This document shows, piece by piece, positions 16,380 through 27,000 of a stretch of 64,000 nucleotides of DNA. Under the pieces are notes generated by a model. That model was not told where the DNA came from. It saw nothing but the letters and a program-made list of their open reading frames with translations, and ran no database searches. The first letter of the stretch is position 1. The number at the start of each line of letters is the position of its first letter. Both the position numbers and the translations under genes were made by a program. The stretch comes from Streptomyces sp. NBC_01214 (GTDB taxonomy: Bacteria; Actinomycetota; Actinomycetes; Streptomycetales; Streptomycetaceae). The stretch lies in contig NZ_JAPEOS010000003.1 in NCBI RefSeq assembly GCF_026340975.1, positions 62,001 through 126,000 on the forward strand, given 5' to 3'.

Positions 16380-17393
16380 TCAGGGGCGGCCCGCGTGGAG
16401 TTCCAGCGGGCCGGCGCCGGTGGCGCGGGCGGTCAGGCAGGCGGTGATCTGGCGCCGCAGGGAGGGCTTGACCAGGCCGGGGAGTTCCTCGGGGGTGACG
16501 GTGCGCCACTGGAGCAGCTCGGCGCGGTCCAGCCGGATCCGGGCGAGGGCGGGGGCGTCGAGGACGCCGCCGTCGTAGAGGAAGCGGATGCGGGCCGGAC
16601 GGCCGGGCTTGTGGGACCAGTTGACGGCGAGCAGCCGGCCCGGGGCGAGGTCGAGGCCGAGTTCCTCGTGGACCTCCCGCCGGGCGGCGGCGCGCGGGAT
16701 CTCGCCGAGGTCGCTGTCGATGCCGCCGCCGGGCAGGTTCCAGCGGTCGGACCTGCCGTACGCGGGCTGCACCAGCAGGACCCGGCCGTCGGAGCCGGTG
16801 AACAGCACGCTCGCCGCGGTCACCGCCTTGGGGCGGCTGGCCCGGTGGCTGGCCGGGTCGAGGGCGCCCGAGTGCTCCAGGGCCACGCGCCGGGCCGGAT
16901 CCAGACCGGCCGGGGAGCCCGGCTGCGGCACCCCGTCGACGAGGTGGGCGAAGGAGCCGGTGTGCAGGGCGGCCAGCGCGGCGCGCAGCCGGGGCGCGAC
17001 ACGGGCGGGCAGCAGCGCGCAGGCCGCCTCCGGCGGGAGCCAGCGCGCCTCGGCCCTCTCCCCGACGGGGAAGGAGATCGCCGCGGCCTGCGACGCCGGG
17101 AGCGGGCCGACGAGGTGGACGTGCACGACCAGGGAGCGGCCGGGCCTGCCGGGCGGGCCGGGCGGGCCCGGCGGCCGGGAGTCCACCGCCAGCAGCCGAC
17201 CGGCCGGCCGCGCGAGGTTCAGCCCTTCCCGCAGCGCCCGGGCGAGCCCTTCCTCCGGGGTCTCGGTGGGACGGACCGCGCCGCCCGGCAGCTGCGGGTC
17301 CGTTCGGCCCGGGGTGGTCAGTACGAGGACCCGCCCGCGCGCGTCGAGGACGACCCCGGTGACGGTCACGAGGGGGGAGGGACGGTCGGGCAC
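16380..17393 (-). CDS. Tandem Nudix hydrolase, first domain degenerate
   Basis: A 337-residue protein with two Nudix folds. The C-terminal domain (about 185-320) keeps a working Nudix helix: LPGGGIDSDLGEIP followed by AARREVHEELGL. The N-terminal domain (about 8-150) has GGAVRPTETPEEGLARALRE followed by GLNL, lacking the EExG glutamates that bind metal. The protein probably has one active pyrophosphatase site and one binding domain. Nudix enzymes hydrolyse nucleoside diphosphates linked to other moieties; the substrate is unknown. The long proline-glycine tract between strands in domain 1 is unusual. Confidence 0.82.
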   Translation of the reverse strand: MPDRPSPLVTVTGVVLDARGRVLVLTTPGRTDPQLPGGAVRPTETPEEGLARALREGLNLARPAGRLLAVDSRPPGPPGPPGRPGRSLVVHVHLVGPLPASQAAAISFPVGERAEARWLPPEAACALLPARVAPRLRAALAALHTGSFAHLVDGVPQPGSPAGLDPARRVALEHSGALDPASHRASRPKAVTAASVLFTGSDGRVLLVQPAYGRSDRWNLPGGGIDSDLGEIPRAAARREVHEELGLDLAPGRLLAVNWSHKPGRPARIRFLYDGGVLDAPALARIRLDRAELLQWRTVTPEELPGLVKPSLRRQITACLTARATGAGPLELHAGRP

Positions 17394-17516
17394 GGCGGGC
17401 TCCTGTGGATCGGGTCGGCGGCCACCAGCACTGTGCCCCGGCCACGGCGGGCGCCCGGCGCGGCCATGCGGCCCAGGCGTCTTGTCCGCCAGGCCGGGCT
17501 GACCGGCACGACACCC

Positions 17517-18140
17517 CTAGGCGCGGGCCAGCAGCAGGCCGCCCATGGTGACCATGGTCGCAGCGACGAGCCCGTCCAGGACCCGCCAGGCGGCCGGGCG
17601 GGCGAGCAGGCCGCTCAGCAGCCGGGCTCCGTAGCCCAGACCGGCGAACCAGGTCAGGCTGGCCAGCACGGCCCCGATGGCGAAGGCCCAGCGCAGGTCG
17701 CCGCGGTCGGCGGCGAGGGAGCCGAGGAGCAGCACGGTGTCCAGGTAGACGTGCGGGTTGAGCCAGGTCATGGCCAGGGCGGTCAGCACGGCTCCGCGGG
17801 CGGACCTGCTCGTCGCCCCGTCCGTGGTGAGGGCGGCGCCGGGGGCGGGCCGCAGCACCCGGCGGGCGGCCAGGACCCCGTAGCAGATCAGGAACCCGCC
17901 CCCGGCCAGCCCGACGATCGTCAGGGCGGCCGGCCAGGCGGTGACGAAGGCGCCGACGCCGGCGACGCCGAGGGTGATGAGGACCGCGTCGGAGACGGCG
18001 CAGATGGCGACCACGGCGAGGACCGCGTGGCGGCGCGCGCCCTGGCGCAGGACGAAGGCGTTCTGCGCGCCGATGGCGACGATGAGGGAGAGTCCGCTGC
18101 CGAAGCCGGCCAGGGCGGCGGTGACGATGCCGTAGTTCAT
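17517..18140 (-). CDS. LysE/ArgO-family amino-acid exporter
   Basis: A 207-residue protein with six hydrophobic segments. The family signature IVAIGAQNAFVLRQGARR is near residue 21 and the helix LTALAMTWLNPHVYLDTVLL near 117. LysE/ArgO proteins export lysine, arginine or their toxic analogues by proton exchange. It is divergent from the LysR regulator at 18210, the usual pairing in which the regulator activates the exporter in response to basic amino acids. The 69-bp intergenic region should hold both promoters. Confidence 0.9.
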   Translation of the reverse strand: MNYGIVTAALAGFGSGLSLIVAIGAQNAFVLRQGARRHAVLAVVAICAVSDAVLITLGVAGVGAFVTAWPAALTIVGLAGGGFLICYGVLAARRVLRPAPGAALTTDGATSRSARGAVLTALAMTWLNPHVYLDTVLLLGSLAADRGDLRWAFAIGAVLASLTWFAGLGYGARLLSGLLARPAAWRVLDGLVAATMVTMGGLLLARA

Positions 18141-18209
18141 GACGTTGACGGTAGGCAGCGCGGTCAGTTCAGTACAGCTAAAGATTTTTACGTACCATTA
18201 GCACTTGTG

Positions 18210-19118
18210 ATGGACGAGCTTCCGCTGGACCAGGTACGCACGCTGCTCGCCGTGGTGGACGAGGGCACCTTCGACGCGGCGGCGGCCGCCCTGCACGTGA
18301 CCCCCTCCGCGGTCAGCCAACGGGTCAAGGCGCTGGAGCAGCGGACCGGGCGGGTGCTGCTGATGCGGACGAAGCCGGTGCGGGCGACCGAATCCGGGGA
18401 GGTGGTGGTCCGCTTTGCCCGGCAGCTGGCCCGCCTGGAGCGCGACGCGCGGGCCGAGCTGGGCATGGCCGACGGGATGGGCCTCGTGCGGCTGCCGATC
18501 GCGGTGAACGCGGACTCCCTCGCGACCTGGTTCCTGCCCGCGCTCGCACGGGTGCCGCAGGACCCACCGGTCTGCATCGAGCTCCACCGCGAGGACGAGT
18601 CCCATACGACGGCGCTGTTGCGGGAGGGGCAGGTGATGGCGGCGGTGACCTCCTCGCCCGACCCGGTGGCCGGGTGCAGCGTACGGATGCTGGGACTGGT
18701 CCGGTACCTGCCGACGGCGAGCCCGGCGTTCGCGGCCCGGTACCTGACGGGGGAGCCGGAGCGGGACCTGCGCGAGGCACCGACGATCGTCTTCGACCGG
18801 AAGGACGACCTCCAGGACGCCTTCGTCCGCGCGCTGACGGGGGACCCGGCGGCCGGTGCGGGGCCGGTACGGCACTACATACCGACGTCGGAGGGGTTCC
18901 GTGACGCGGTGGTCGCGGGGCTGGGGTGGGGTCTGGTGCCGGAGCAGCAGTCGAGATCGCTGGTGCGGACGGGGCAGCTGGTGCTGCTGGAGCCGTTGCG
19001 GCCGATGGACGTCCCCCTGTACTGGCAGCAGTGGAGGCTCGACTCGCCCGCGCTGTCGATGGTCGCGGAAGTGATCGCGGCGGCCGCCCGGGAGTCGCTC
19101 CGGCACCCGGCGCCCTGA
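18210..19118 (+). CDS. LysR-type regulator, ArgP/LysG group
   Basis: A 302-residue LysR protein. The N-terminal helix-turn-helix (residues 1-65) contains AAAALHVTPSAVSQRVKALE, and the effector domain runs 90-295. The sequence style (LDQVRTLLAVVDEGTFDAAA, TGRVLLMRTKPVRAT) places it with ArgP/LysG, which activate a divergently transcribed LysE/ArgO exporter when basic amino acids accumulate. Such an exporter lies immediately upstream. ATG 18210 or GTG 18207 could start it; the ATG matches the family N-terminus. Confidence 0.9.
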   Translation: MDELPLDQVRTLLAVVDEGTFDAAAAALHVTPSAVSQRVKALEQRTGRVLLMRTKPVRATESGEVVVRFARQLARLERDARAELGMADGMGLVRLPIAVNADSLATWFLPALARVPQDPPVCIELHREDESHTTALLREGQVMAAVTSSPDPVAGCSVRMLGLVRYLPTASPAFAARYLTGEPERDLREAPTIVFDRKDDLQDAFVRALTGDPAAGAGPVRHYIPTSEGFRDAVVAGLGWGLVPEQQSRSLVRTGQLVLLEPLRPMDVPLYWQQWRLDSPALSMVAEVIAAAARESLRHPAP

Positions 19119-19184
19119 CCGGTCCGGCCGGGCCGGGCTCCCCGATCCGGTTCGACCGACACGACACCCCCTAAGCTGCGCCCC

Positions 19185-19577
19185 ATGGAGTCCTACACGA
19201 TCGGCCAGGCGGCCCGGTTGCTCGGCGTCAGCGTCGACACGGCCCGGCGCTGGGCGGATGCCGACCGGTTCCCCACCCGCCGCGAGGGCACGCGGCGGAT
19301 GGTGGACGGGCCCGACCTGGCCGCCTTCTGCGTCGAGGCCGCGCAGGAGGGCGCCGAGGGCGAGGAGGCCCCGTACACCTCGGCCCGCAACGCCTTCCCC
19401 GGCATCGTCACTGGGGTGAAGCTGGGCACGGTCGACGCGCAGGTGGAGATCCAGGCCGGGCCGCACCGGATCGTGTCGCTGCTGACGCGGGAGGCGGTGG
19501 AGGAGCTCGGACTGGAGGTGGGCGCGCGGGCCACGGCACGGGTGAAGTCGACCAGCGTGTTCATCGACCGGATCTGA
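19185..19577 (+). CDS. HTH-TOBE molbindin-like protein
   Basis: A 130-residue protein. Residues 1-50 are a MerR-like helix-turn-helix (YTIGQAARLLGVSVDTARRW) and residues 62-130 a TOBE/Mop domain (SARNAFPGIVTGVKLGTVDA ... LGLEVGARATARVKSTSVFI). Mop domains bind molybdate or tungstate, and joined to this DNA-binding module they act as small oxyanion sensors or stores. No molybdate transporter lies next to it in this window. The gene is monocistronic. Confidence 0.85.
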   Translation: MESYTIGQAARLLGVSVDTARRWADADRFPTRREGTRRMVDGPDLAAFCVEAAQEGAEGEEAPYTSARNAFPGIVTGVKLGTVDAQVEIQAGPHRIVSLLTREAVEELGLEVGARATARVKSTSVFIDRI

Positions 19578-19675
19578 CGCGGGCGGCGGAGTTCCGCCGG
19601 GGCGGTGAGCCCGGACGCAGGCGTTCCGGTGGCGATGGCAGACTGGCCGTTGATCCGCCGAAGGGGAGTACGCCG

Positions 19676-20764
19676 TTGTCCATGTTCAGCAACCTGCGCC
19701 GGGTCGTGCGGCGCAGCTACCGGCGGGCCGTCGACCTCAGCCACCCGGCCCGCTCCCCGCTCGGCAGCGCGGTGGTCAACTGCGTGGTCTACCGGGACGG
19801 CGTACGGCAGGACGACTGCGCCGAGGTCGAGGAGGCGCTGCGCCGGGTCCGCAAGACGGGTGACGGCTTCGTCTGGATCGGCCTGCACGAGCCGACGCGG
19901 TCGGAGCTGGCCGGGCTGGCCGAGCTGTTCGGACTGCACCCCCTCGCCGTCGAGGACGCCGTCAACGCGCACCAGCGTCCCAAGGTGGAGCGCTACGACG
20001 ACACGCTGTTCTCCGTCTTCAAGACCGTGCGCTACGTGGAGCACGAGGAGCTGACCGCGACCAGCGAGGTGGTGGAGACCGGCGAGCTGATGGCCTTCAC
20101 CGGCCAGGACTTCATCGTCACCATCCGGCACGGCGGCCGTGGCACGTTGGGCCCGGTCCGCGAGGAGCTCGAGCGCGCCCCGGACCAACTGGCCAACGGG
20201 CCCGCGGCCGTTCTGCATGCGATGGCCGACCACGTGGTCGACGACTACGCGGCCGTGACGGACGCGGTGCAGAACGACATCGACGCCGTCGAGACCGCGG
20301 TGTTCAGCGAGGACGGCGGCCGCGGCGACGCGGGGCGGATCTACCAGCTCAAGCGCGAACTCCTGGAACTGCGGCGGGCGGTGGCGCCGCTGAGCCGCCC
20401 GCTCCAGCAGCTAGCCACGCAGCCGATACCGGTCATCCCGCCCGAGACCCGCGCGTACTTCCGGAACGTGGCGGACCACCTGACCCGGGCCACGGAACAG
20501 ATCGGCGCCTACGACAACCTCCTCGACTCCATCCTTCAGGCCCACTTGGCGCAGGTGACCGTCGCCCAGAACGAGGACATGCGCAAGATCACGGCGTGGG
20601 CGGCGATCGTCGCCGTCCCGACCATGGTCTGCGGGGTGTACGGCATGAACTTCGACCACATGCCCGAACTGCACTGGACCTACGGCTACCCGCTGGTCCT
20701 CGGCGTCATGGTGCTCGCCTGCTTCGTCATCCACCGGGGCTTCAGGCGTAACGGCTGGCTCTGA
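19676..20764 (+). CDS. corA: CorA-family magnesium/cobalt transporter
   Basis: A 362-residue CorA: a large cytoplasmic funnel domain with long helices (about 190-300), then two C-terminal membrane helices. The diagnostic YGMNF loop between them has GMN at 323-325. TTG 19676 is preferred over ATG 19682 because AAGGGGAG lies 8 bp upstream of it. The product forms a pentameric channel for magnesium uptake. Regulation is not visible. Confidence 0.93.
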   Translation: MSMFSNLRRVVRRSYRRAVDLSHPARSPLGSAVVNCVVYRDGVRQDDCAEVEEALRRVRKTGDGFVWIGLHEPTRSELAGLAELFGLHPLAVEDAVNAHQRPKVERYDDTLFSVFKTVRYVEHEELTATSEVVETGELMAFTGQDFIVTIRHGGRGTLGPVREELERAPDQLANGPAAVLHAMADHVVDDYAAVTDAVQNDIDAVETAVFSEDGGRGDAGRIYQLKRELLELRRAVAPLSRPLQQLATQPIPVIPPETRAYFRNVADHLTRATEQIGAYDNLLDSILQAHLAQVTVAQNEDMRKITAWAAIVAVPTMVCGVYGMNFDHMPELHWTYGYPLVLGVMVLACFVIHRGFRRNGWL

Positions 20765-20818
20765 CCGGACGGGTCCATTCCTTGGGGCGCGCCCGGGTAT
20801 TGAGCTGCCGTCAGCTCT

Positions 20819-20837
20819 GGTAGTAAAGTTTCCTAAC
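20819..20837. promoter_or_regulatory. Candidate chitosanase operator
   Basis: GGTAGTAAAGTTTCCTAAC, an AT-rich imperfect inverted repeat (TAG..AA/TT..CTA), lies about 37 bp before the chitosanase start. Streptomyces chitosanase genes are known to be repressed through a short palindrome of this kind by a ROK-family regulator. Assignment rests on position and partial dyad symmetry. Confidence 0.45.
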
Positions 20838-20873
20838 GAAGCTGGGATGCCTCAACTACCAGATGGAGGCCTT

Positions 20874-21710
20874 GTGTTCACCCCCCGCCGCAAGATGCTG
20901 GCGATCGGAGCACTGCTCGGCAGTGCACTGATCGCCGCCCCCGTCGCCGCCCACGCCACCACGGCTCCCGCCCCCACGGCGGAGACCGCGGCGGCAGCGG
21001 CCGTAGGACTCGACGATCCGGCGAAGAAGGAGATCGCCATGAAGATCGTCTCCAGTGCGGAGAACTCCTCGCTGGACTGGAAGGCTCAGTACAAGTACAT
21101 CGAGGACATAGACGACGGCCGCGGTTACACGGCCGGCATCATCGGATTCTGTTCCGGCACCGGCGACATGCTCGACCTCGTCGAGCACTACACGCAGATC
21201 AAGCCGGGCAACGTCCTCGCCAAGTACCTCCCCGCCCTGCGCAAGGTCGACGGCAGCGACTCGCACGCCGGCCTCGATCCGAACTTCACCAAGGACTGGG
21301 CGAAGGCGGCCCAGGACGCCGACTTCCGCAAGGCCCAGGACCACGAGCGCGACCGGGTTTACTTCAACCCGTCCGTGAACCAGGGCAAGGCCGACGGCGT
21401 CGGCGTACTGGGCCAGTTCATCTACTACGACGCCATCGTCATGCACGGCGACGGCGGCGACTCCACCAGCTTCCGCAACATCCGCAAGCGCGCCCTGTCC
21501 AAGGCCAAGCCCCCGTCCCAGGGCGGCAACGAGACCGCTTACCTCAACGCCTTCCTCGACGCCCGGGTCTGGGCGATGAAGCAGGAGGAGGCGCACAGCG
21601 ACACCAGCCGGGTCGACACCGCGCAGCGGGTCTTCCTGAAGAAGGGCAATCTGAACCTCAATACGCCGCTCGCCTGGAAGGTCTACGGGGACTCCTTCCA
21701 CATCGGCTGA
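20874..21710 (+). CDS. csnA: Secreted GH46 chitosanase
   Basis: A 278-residue precursor. Residues 1-28 are a signal peptide (PRRK, then a hydrophobic core and AHA). The mature enzyme is closely like Streptomyces N174 chitosanase: SSAENSSLDWKAQYKYIED holds the proton donor Glu63 (Glu22 in N174), and Asp81 in DDGRGYTAG matches Asp40. It hydrolyses beta-1,4 links in chitosan outside the cell. GTG 20874 is chosen over an in-frame ATG at 20847 because TGGAGG sits 5-6 bp before it and the signal peptide then has normal length. Confidence 0.94.
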   Translation: MFTPRRKMLAIGALLGSALIAAPVAAHATTAPAPTAETAAAAAVGLDDPAKKEIAMKIVSSAENSSLDWKAQYKYIEDIDDGRGYTAGIIGFCSGTGDMLDLVEHYTQIKPGNVLAKYLPALRKVDGSDSHAGLDPNFTKDWAKAAQDADFRKAQDHERDRVYFNPSVNQGKADGVGVLGQFIYYDAIVMHGDGGDSTSFRNIRKRALSKAKPPSQGGNETAYLNAFLDARVWAMKQEEAHSDTSRVDTAQRVFLKKGNLNLNTPLAWKVYGDSFHIG

Positions 21711-22124
21711 CGGCCGATCCGCCGTTGCGACCCGGGTCGGAATATCGCGTTCTGTCCCGGGCCGCGACGGCTCAGGCTGCGGTGAGGTAACGATCCGTGA
21801 GTGGATCAAGCCAAATTCCGCGGGTCGGATGCATGAACATGTCAGGCATTGAGGGCTTTTCGCCGCCCCCAGGCGACCCCGCGCCCCCGAGCGGGGCCTC
21901 TTTTCCTCCTGAACGCGGCCCATTTCGCCACGCCTTGTGGTCAAAGACGATCCGTGGGGCTCAAGTAGCGCCAGATTCCATCGTGTTTGACCTGAGAAGC
22001 GAAGGAAAGTTCCCATTCCGGCCGGTTGCGAAGTGGCTTGACCGCGACGTAAGGGGGGCATAAGTTCTGCCCCGGCTTGCTCCAGCAGGACGGGCCGAAC
22101 ACACCGTCCTCTGGGGGGACCCTC
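21711..22124. other. Intergenic region, no gene supported
   Basis: Only weak frames occur here, for example 21797-22063, which lacks a ribosome site and recognisable content. A short GC hairpin, CCCCGC at 21877-21882 and GCGGGG at 21891-21896, followed by CCTCTTTTCC is a plausible chitosanase terminator. The remaining part should carry the DUF805 promoter. Confidence 0.4.
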
Positions 22125-22478
22125 ATGAACCACTACACCGATGTCCTGAAGAAGTACGCCGTCTTCTCCGGCCGCGCGCGCCGCCAGGAGTACTGGATGT
22201 TCTTCCTCTTCAACCTGGCCGCCGCCATCATCCTGCTGGTCCTCGACGGCGTGCTGGGCACCTACCCGCTGCTCTACAGCCTCTACGTGCTCGCCATCCT
22301 CCTGCCGGCCCTGGGCCTCACCATCCGCCGCCTGCACGACACCGGCAAGTCCGGCTGGTGGATCTTCATCATCCTGGTGCCCGTCGTCGGTTTCATCTGG
22401 TTCATCGTCCTGCTGGCCACCGCGGGCCAGACGCAGCAGAACCAGTACGGCCCGGACCCGAAGGCCTACGCCGCCTGA
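22125..22478 (+). CDS. DUF805 small membrane protein
   Basis: A 117-residue protein with the DUF805 signatures FSGRARRQEYWMFFLF near the N-terminus and TIRRLHDTGKSGWWIF in the middle, and three or four membrane helices. The family is widespread and of unknown function. ATG 22125 follows GGGGGGACC. A terminator lies at 22515-22552. Confidence 0.88.
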   Translation: MNHYTDVLKKYAVFSGRARRQEYWMFFLFNLAAAIILLVLDGVLGTYPLLYSLYVLAILLPALGLTIRRLHDTGKSGWWIFIILVPVVGFIWFIVLLATAGQTQQNQYGPDPKAYAA

Positions 22479-22514
22479 TCTGCCGCACGGGCCTGATCAA
22501 GGCCTGAATGCCTG

Positions 22515-22552
22515 AGCGCCGCCCCTGGCCGGGAACAGCCGGGGGCGGCGCT
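22515..22552 (+). terminator. Terminator after the DUF805 gene
   Basis: AGCGCCGCCCC (22515-22525) pairs with GGGGCGGCGCT (22542-22552), a strong GC hairpin about 35 bp after the stop codon. No clear U-tract follows. Confidence 0.65.
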
Positions 22553-22701
22553 CTCGCCGTTTCCGGGGCCCGCCGGAGCCCGCGTGACACGCGTCTCCCG
22601 GACTGGCGGCAGGGGGCTGTCCAGAGCGGCCCGATCACGAGATATCTTGATGTCGAGCAATGTTGCAGACGAGAGACGCAGACTGTGGAGCGGAGCATCC
22701 G

Positions 22702-24921
<2,220 letters not shown>

Positions 24922-24962
24922 CGCCGACAGCCGTACCCGCGCGTCCCTGACGACGTGATCCG

Positions 24963-25000
24963 CTCCGCCCCGGTCGGCCCCGTGCCCGGCCGGGGCGGAG
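24963..25000 (+). terminator. Terminator after icd
   Basis: CTCCGCCCCGG (24963-24973) pairs with CCGGGGCGGAG (24990-25000), 42 bp after the stop. It is GC-rich with no U-tract, as often seen in Streptomyces. Confidence 0.65.
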
Positions 25001-25150
25001 CCGTGTCCGGGGCCGCGCCGCTCGGCCCCGGGTGTCGGGCGCCTTCGCGGACGAGGCCGTCAGGGGACTCCTGGCCGAGGCGTGGGCCCTGCGCTAGCGT
25101 TCGGGGTCGGTGCCGCCGGGGGGCTTCACCGAAATCGCTCTGGGGGTTCT

Positions 25151-25927
25151 GTGGCACGTCGTTCCGACACGTCCTGCGGTGGTACCGGCTGCCTGGCGGT
25201 CCTGCTCGTGCTGTTCGTCCTGCCCACCGTCGGCTATCTGCTGGCCGTGCCGCTGGCGCTGCCCGATCTGCTGGCCGAGCAGTCACCGCCGCAGCAGCTG
25301 CAGGGCTTCGGGCAGTACCTCATCGTCTACGCCGTTCCGGTCGTCGTGGCCCTGCTGCTGGCCCTGTTCGCGTCGCGCCGCCGGAGTGGCGCCTGGTGGC
25401 TGGTCCCGGCCCGGGCGGCGGCCCTGCTGGCGCTCGTCGCCGCGGCGCTGTGGTGGACGCAGAGCAAGGTCGGGGAGTACCCGGTGTGGAACGTCCGGGC
25501 CACGGCCGAGAGCACGGCCGCCGGACTGGTGGCGCTCGCCTTCGTCGTGGCGGTCCGCCGGTGGGACGCCTCACGCGGCGGCCCCCGCGTCGCCGTCGGC
25601 ACCCACCGGCCGGCGCCGGGGGAGATCTGGCTGGCCATGGTCCCGCTGCGGGAGGACCCGGCGCGGCAGCTGCGGCACTACTGCGTGGTGCTGGCCGTCC
25701 ATCCCGGCCACGTGGAGGTCGCCCAGATCACCACCAAGGACAAGGACGGGCGCACCGACCACATCCGGATGCCCAACGACGGCTGGGACAGGGCCTCCGG
25801 CCGTGCGCACTGGGTGGAGTTCGGCCGTCCGCCGCGCCGGGTCGAATACGGGATGTTCCTCAAGTCCCGGCCGCAGGGGCGCTGCCCGGCCCCGGTGTGG
25901 CGCCAGCTCAGCCGGCAGCTCGGCTGA
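25151..25927 (+). CDS. Membrane protein with C-terminal PemK/MazF-like domain
   Basis: A 258-residue protein. Residues 15-140 hold four hydrophobic helices. The C-terminal 105 residues begin RPAPGEIWLAMVPLREDPAR and continue as a small beta-barrel (HYCVVLAVHPGHVEVAQITT) resembling the PemK/MazF SH3-like toxin fold. In Streptomyces such domains are often solitary and not proven toxins. No antitoxin-sized gene accompanies it. GTG 25151 is chosen for a clean N-terminus after GGGGGTT. Function unknown; a membrane-tethered RNA- or protein-binding role is possible. Confidence 0.65.
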   Translation: MARRSDTSCGGTGCLAVLLVLFVLPTVGYLLAVPLALPDLLAEQSPPQQLQGFGQYLIVYAVPVVVALLLALFASRRRSGAWWLVPARAAALLALVAAALWWTQSKVGEYPVWNVRATAESTAAGLVALAFVVAVRRWDASRGGPRVAVGTHRPAPGEIWLAMVPLREDPARQLRHYCVVLAVHPGHVEVAQITTKDKDGRTDHIRMPNDGWDRASGRAHWVEFGRPPRRVEYGMFLKSRPQGRCPAPVWRQLSRQLG

Positions 25928-25928
25928 T

Positions 25929-26140
25929 CCCGGCGGAACCGTCCGGGGTGTTGCGGGTGCGCGCCGCGACCCGGTAGCGGTTGCCGTACGAGTCGTGGCA
26001 CATGTGGGAGCCGCCGCGCACGGTCCGCTGGGGTCGGCGGGCGAGAAGCGGTCGGCGGACCACTCCCACACGTTGCCGACCGTCTGGTAGGGGCCGTATC
26101 CGTCGGGCTGGAAGGCCTTGGCCGGAGCCGGCGGATCGGG
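25929..26140 (-). pseudogene. Remnant of a formylglycine-generating-enzyme-type protein
   Basis: Read leftward, one frame gives KAFQPDGYGPYQTVGNVWEW followed by SADRFSPADP. A shifted frame then gives RGGSHMCHDSYGNRYRVAAR followed by TRNTPDGSAG. Both are classic C-terminal pieces of the SUMF1/FGE-sulfatase family, including the CHDSY active-site cysteine region. The N-terminal 200 residues are gone and at least one deletion joins the two frames. Confidence 0.75.
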
Positions 26141-26177
26141 GCCCTCGCGAGGGAGCCCTCGCACCGGAGCCGGTGGA

Positions 26178-26693
26178 TCAGAGCCGGTGGATCCGCTCCT
26201 GCTCGAAGGCCAGCGGGGACCGCCCGGCCGCCAGGATCCGCAGCCCCGGCGCCACGGTCAGTAAGTTCCGCAGCCAGGCCAGCGCGTCCGGGCCGAGCTG
26301 CTCCGCGCCGTCCAGAACGAGCAGCATGTCCCGTTCGGCCAGCCACGAGGCGGTGTTCGCCGTCCCGCAGGCCGGTGCGGGCATACCGGGTACGCAGCCC
26401 AGTTCGGCCGTCAACTCACGGACTCCGTAGCCGCCGTGCTGCGGGTTCATGGCGACGACGGCCACCCCGTCGTAGAAGTTGGACGCGATCCGCCGCGCGA
26501 TCTCCCGTACCAGCAGGCTCCGCGGCTCGCGGAAGGCTCCCGCCACGGTCAGGACGCGCCCCCGCCGCACGGCGGTGAGCAGCCGGGACATTTCGGCGGA
26601 CGTCGCCGGCAGCGTTCCGGTCGACCCTTTTTCCCTCATCGACCCGGCTTCCCCCATGGCCCCGGATTCCCCCATCGGCACGATGCCCCCCAT
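26178..26693 (-). CDS. Truncated regulator-type ATPase (AfsR/LuxR-like NTPase)
   Basis: About 171 residues. The core (from MSRLLTAVRRGRVLTVAGAF to NLLTVAPGLRILAAGRSPLA) follows the order of the NTPase domain in SARP/LuxR regulators: a P-loop position, a conserved strand with the Walker B-like LLVLDGAEQLG, then the sensor strand ILAAGRSPL. The P-loop is degraded (GAFREPRSLL instead of GxxGxGKT), and no DNA-binding or TPR domain is attached. It is probably a relic or a non-hydrolysing fragment. The start is uncertain: ATG 26693 is used, but the next in-frame methionines are equally possible. It lies beside the sulfatase-modifier pseudogene. Confidence 0.45.
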   Translation of the reverse strand: MGGIVPMGESGAMGEAGSMREKGSTGTLPATSAEMSRLLTAVRRGRVLTVAGAFREPRSLLVREIARRIASNFYDGVAVVAMNPQHGGYGVRELTAELGCVPGMPAPACGTANTASWLAERDMLLVLDGAEQLGPDALAWLRNLLTVAPGLRILAAGRSPLAFEQERIHRL

Positions 26694-26838
26694 TGCATGC
26701 GTGACCAAGTGCGGCAAGAGGGTTTTTTCGAGCCGCGTGACGATGATTATGCGCCACTTGCGCCGTAAGGCTAGGGGAATGTCGCATTCCGAAGAACGCG
26801 TTCGCTGCGCCCCAGGTGGGGACTTCGTCCGGGCCACC

Positions 26839-26874
26839 GGACGGGCGGCGGGACGGGCGGCGGGACGGGCGGCG
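26839..26874. repeat. Three tandem 12-bp units
   Basis: GGACGGGCGGCG occurs three times head to tail. A short GC-rich tandem in the non-coding interval before the GH71 gene, possibly slippage-prone; no function is evident. Confidence 0.7.
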
Positions 26875-27000
26875 TAGTTCCCGTGGTCCGTGTGACGTAC
26901 GCACCGAACTCCGGCTCCTGGGAACGGTTGTCCGGAAGCCGGGATTGGGCTCTACTGCTGTGCAGCCCCTCGTAGGGGCGTATGCGCGGGAGGAACCAGA

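Noticed and set aside
15528..19118. A long plus-strand open frame of over 1100 codons through several genes.
   Set aside because: Only its last 302 codons, the LysR regulator, have coding content. The rest is antisense to MFS, Nudix and LysE genes and stays open because stop codons are rare at this GC content.
21797..22063. An 88-codon frame between chitosanase and DUF805 genes.
   Set aside because: No ribosome site, proline-rich noise, and the region contains a likely terminator.
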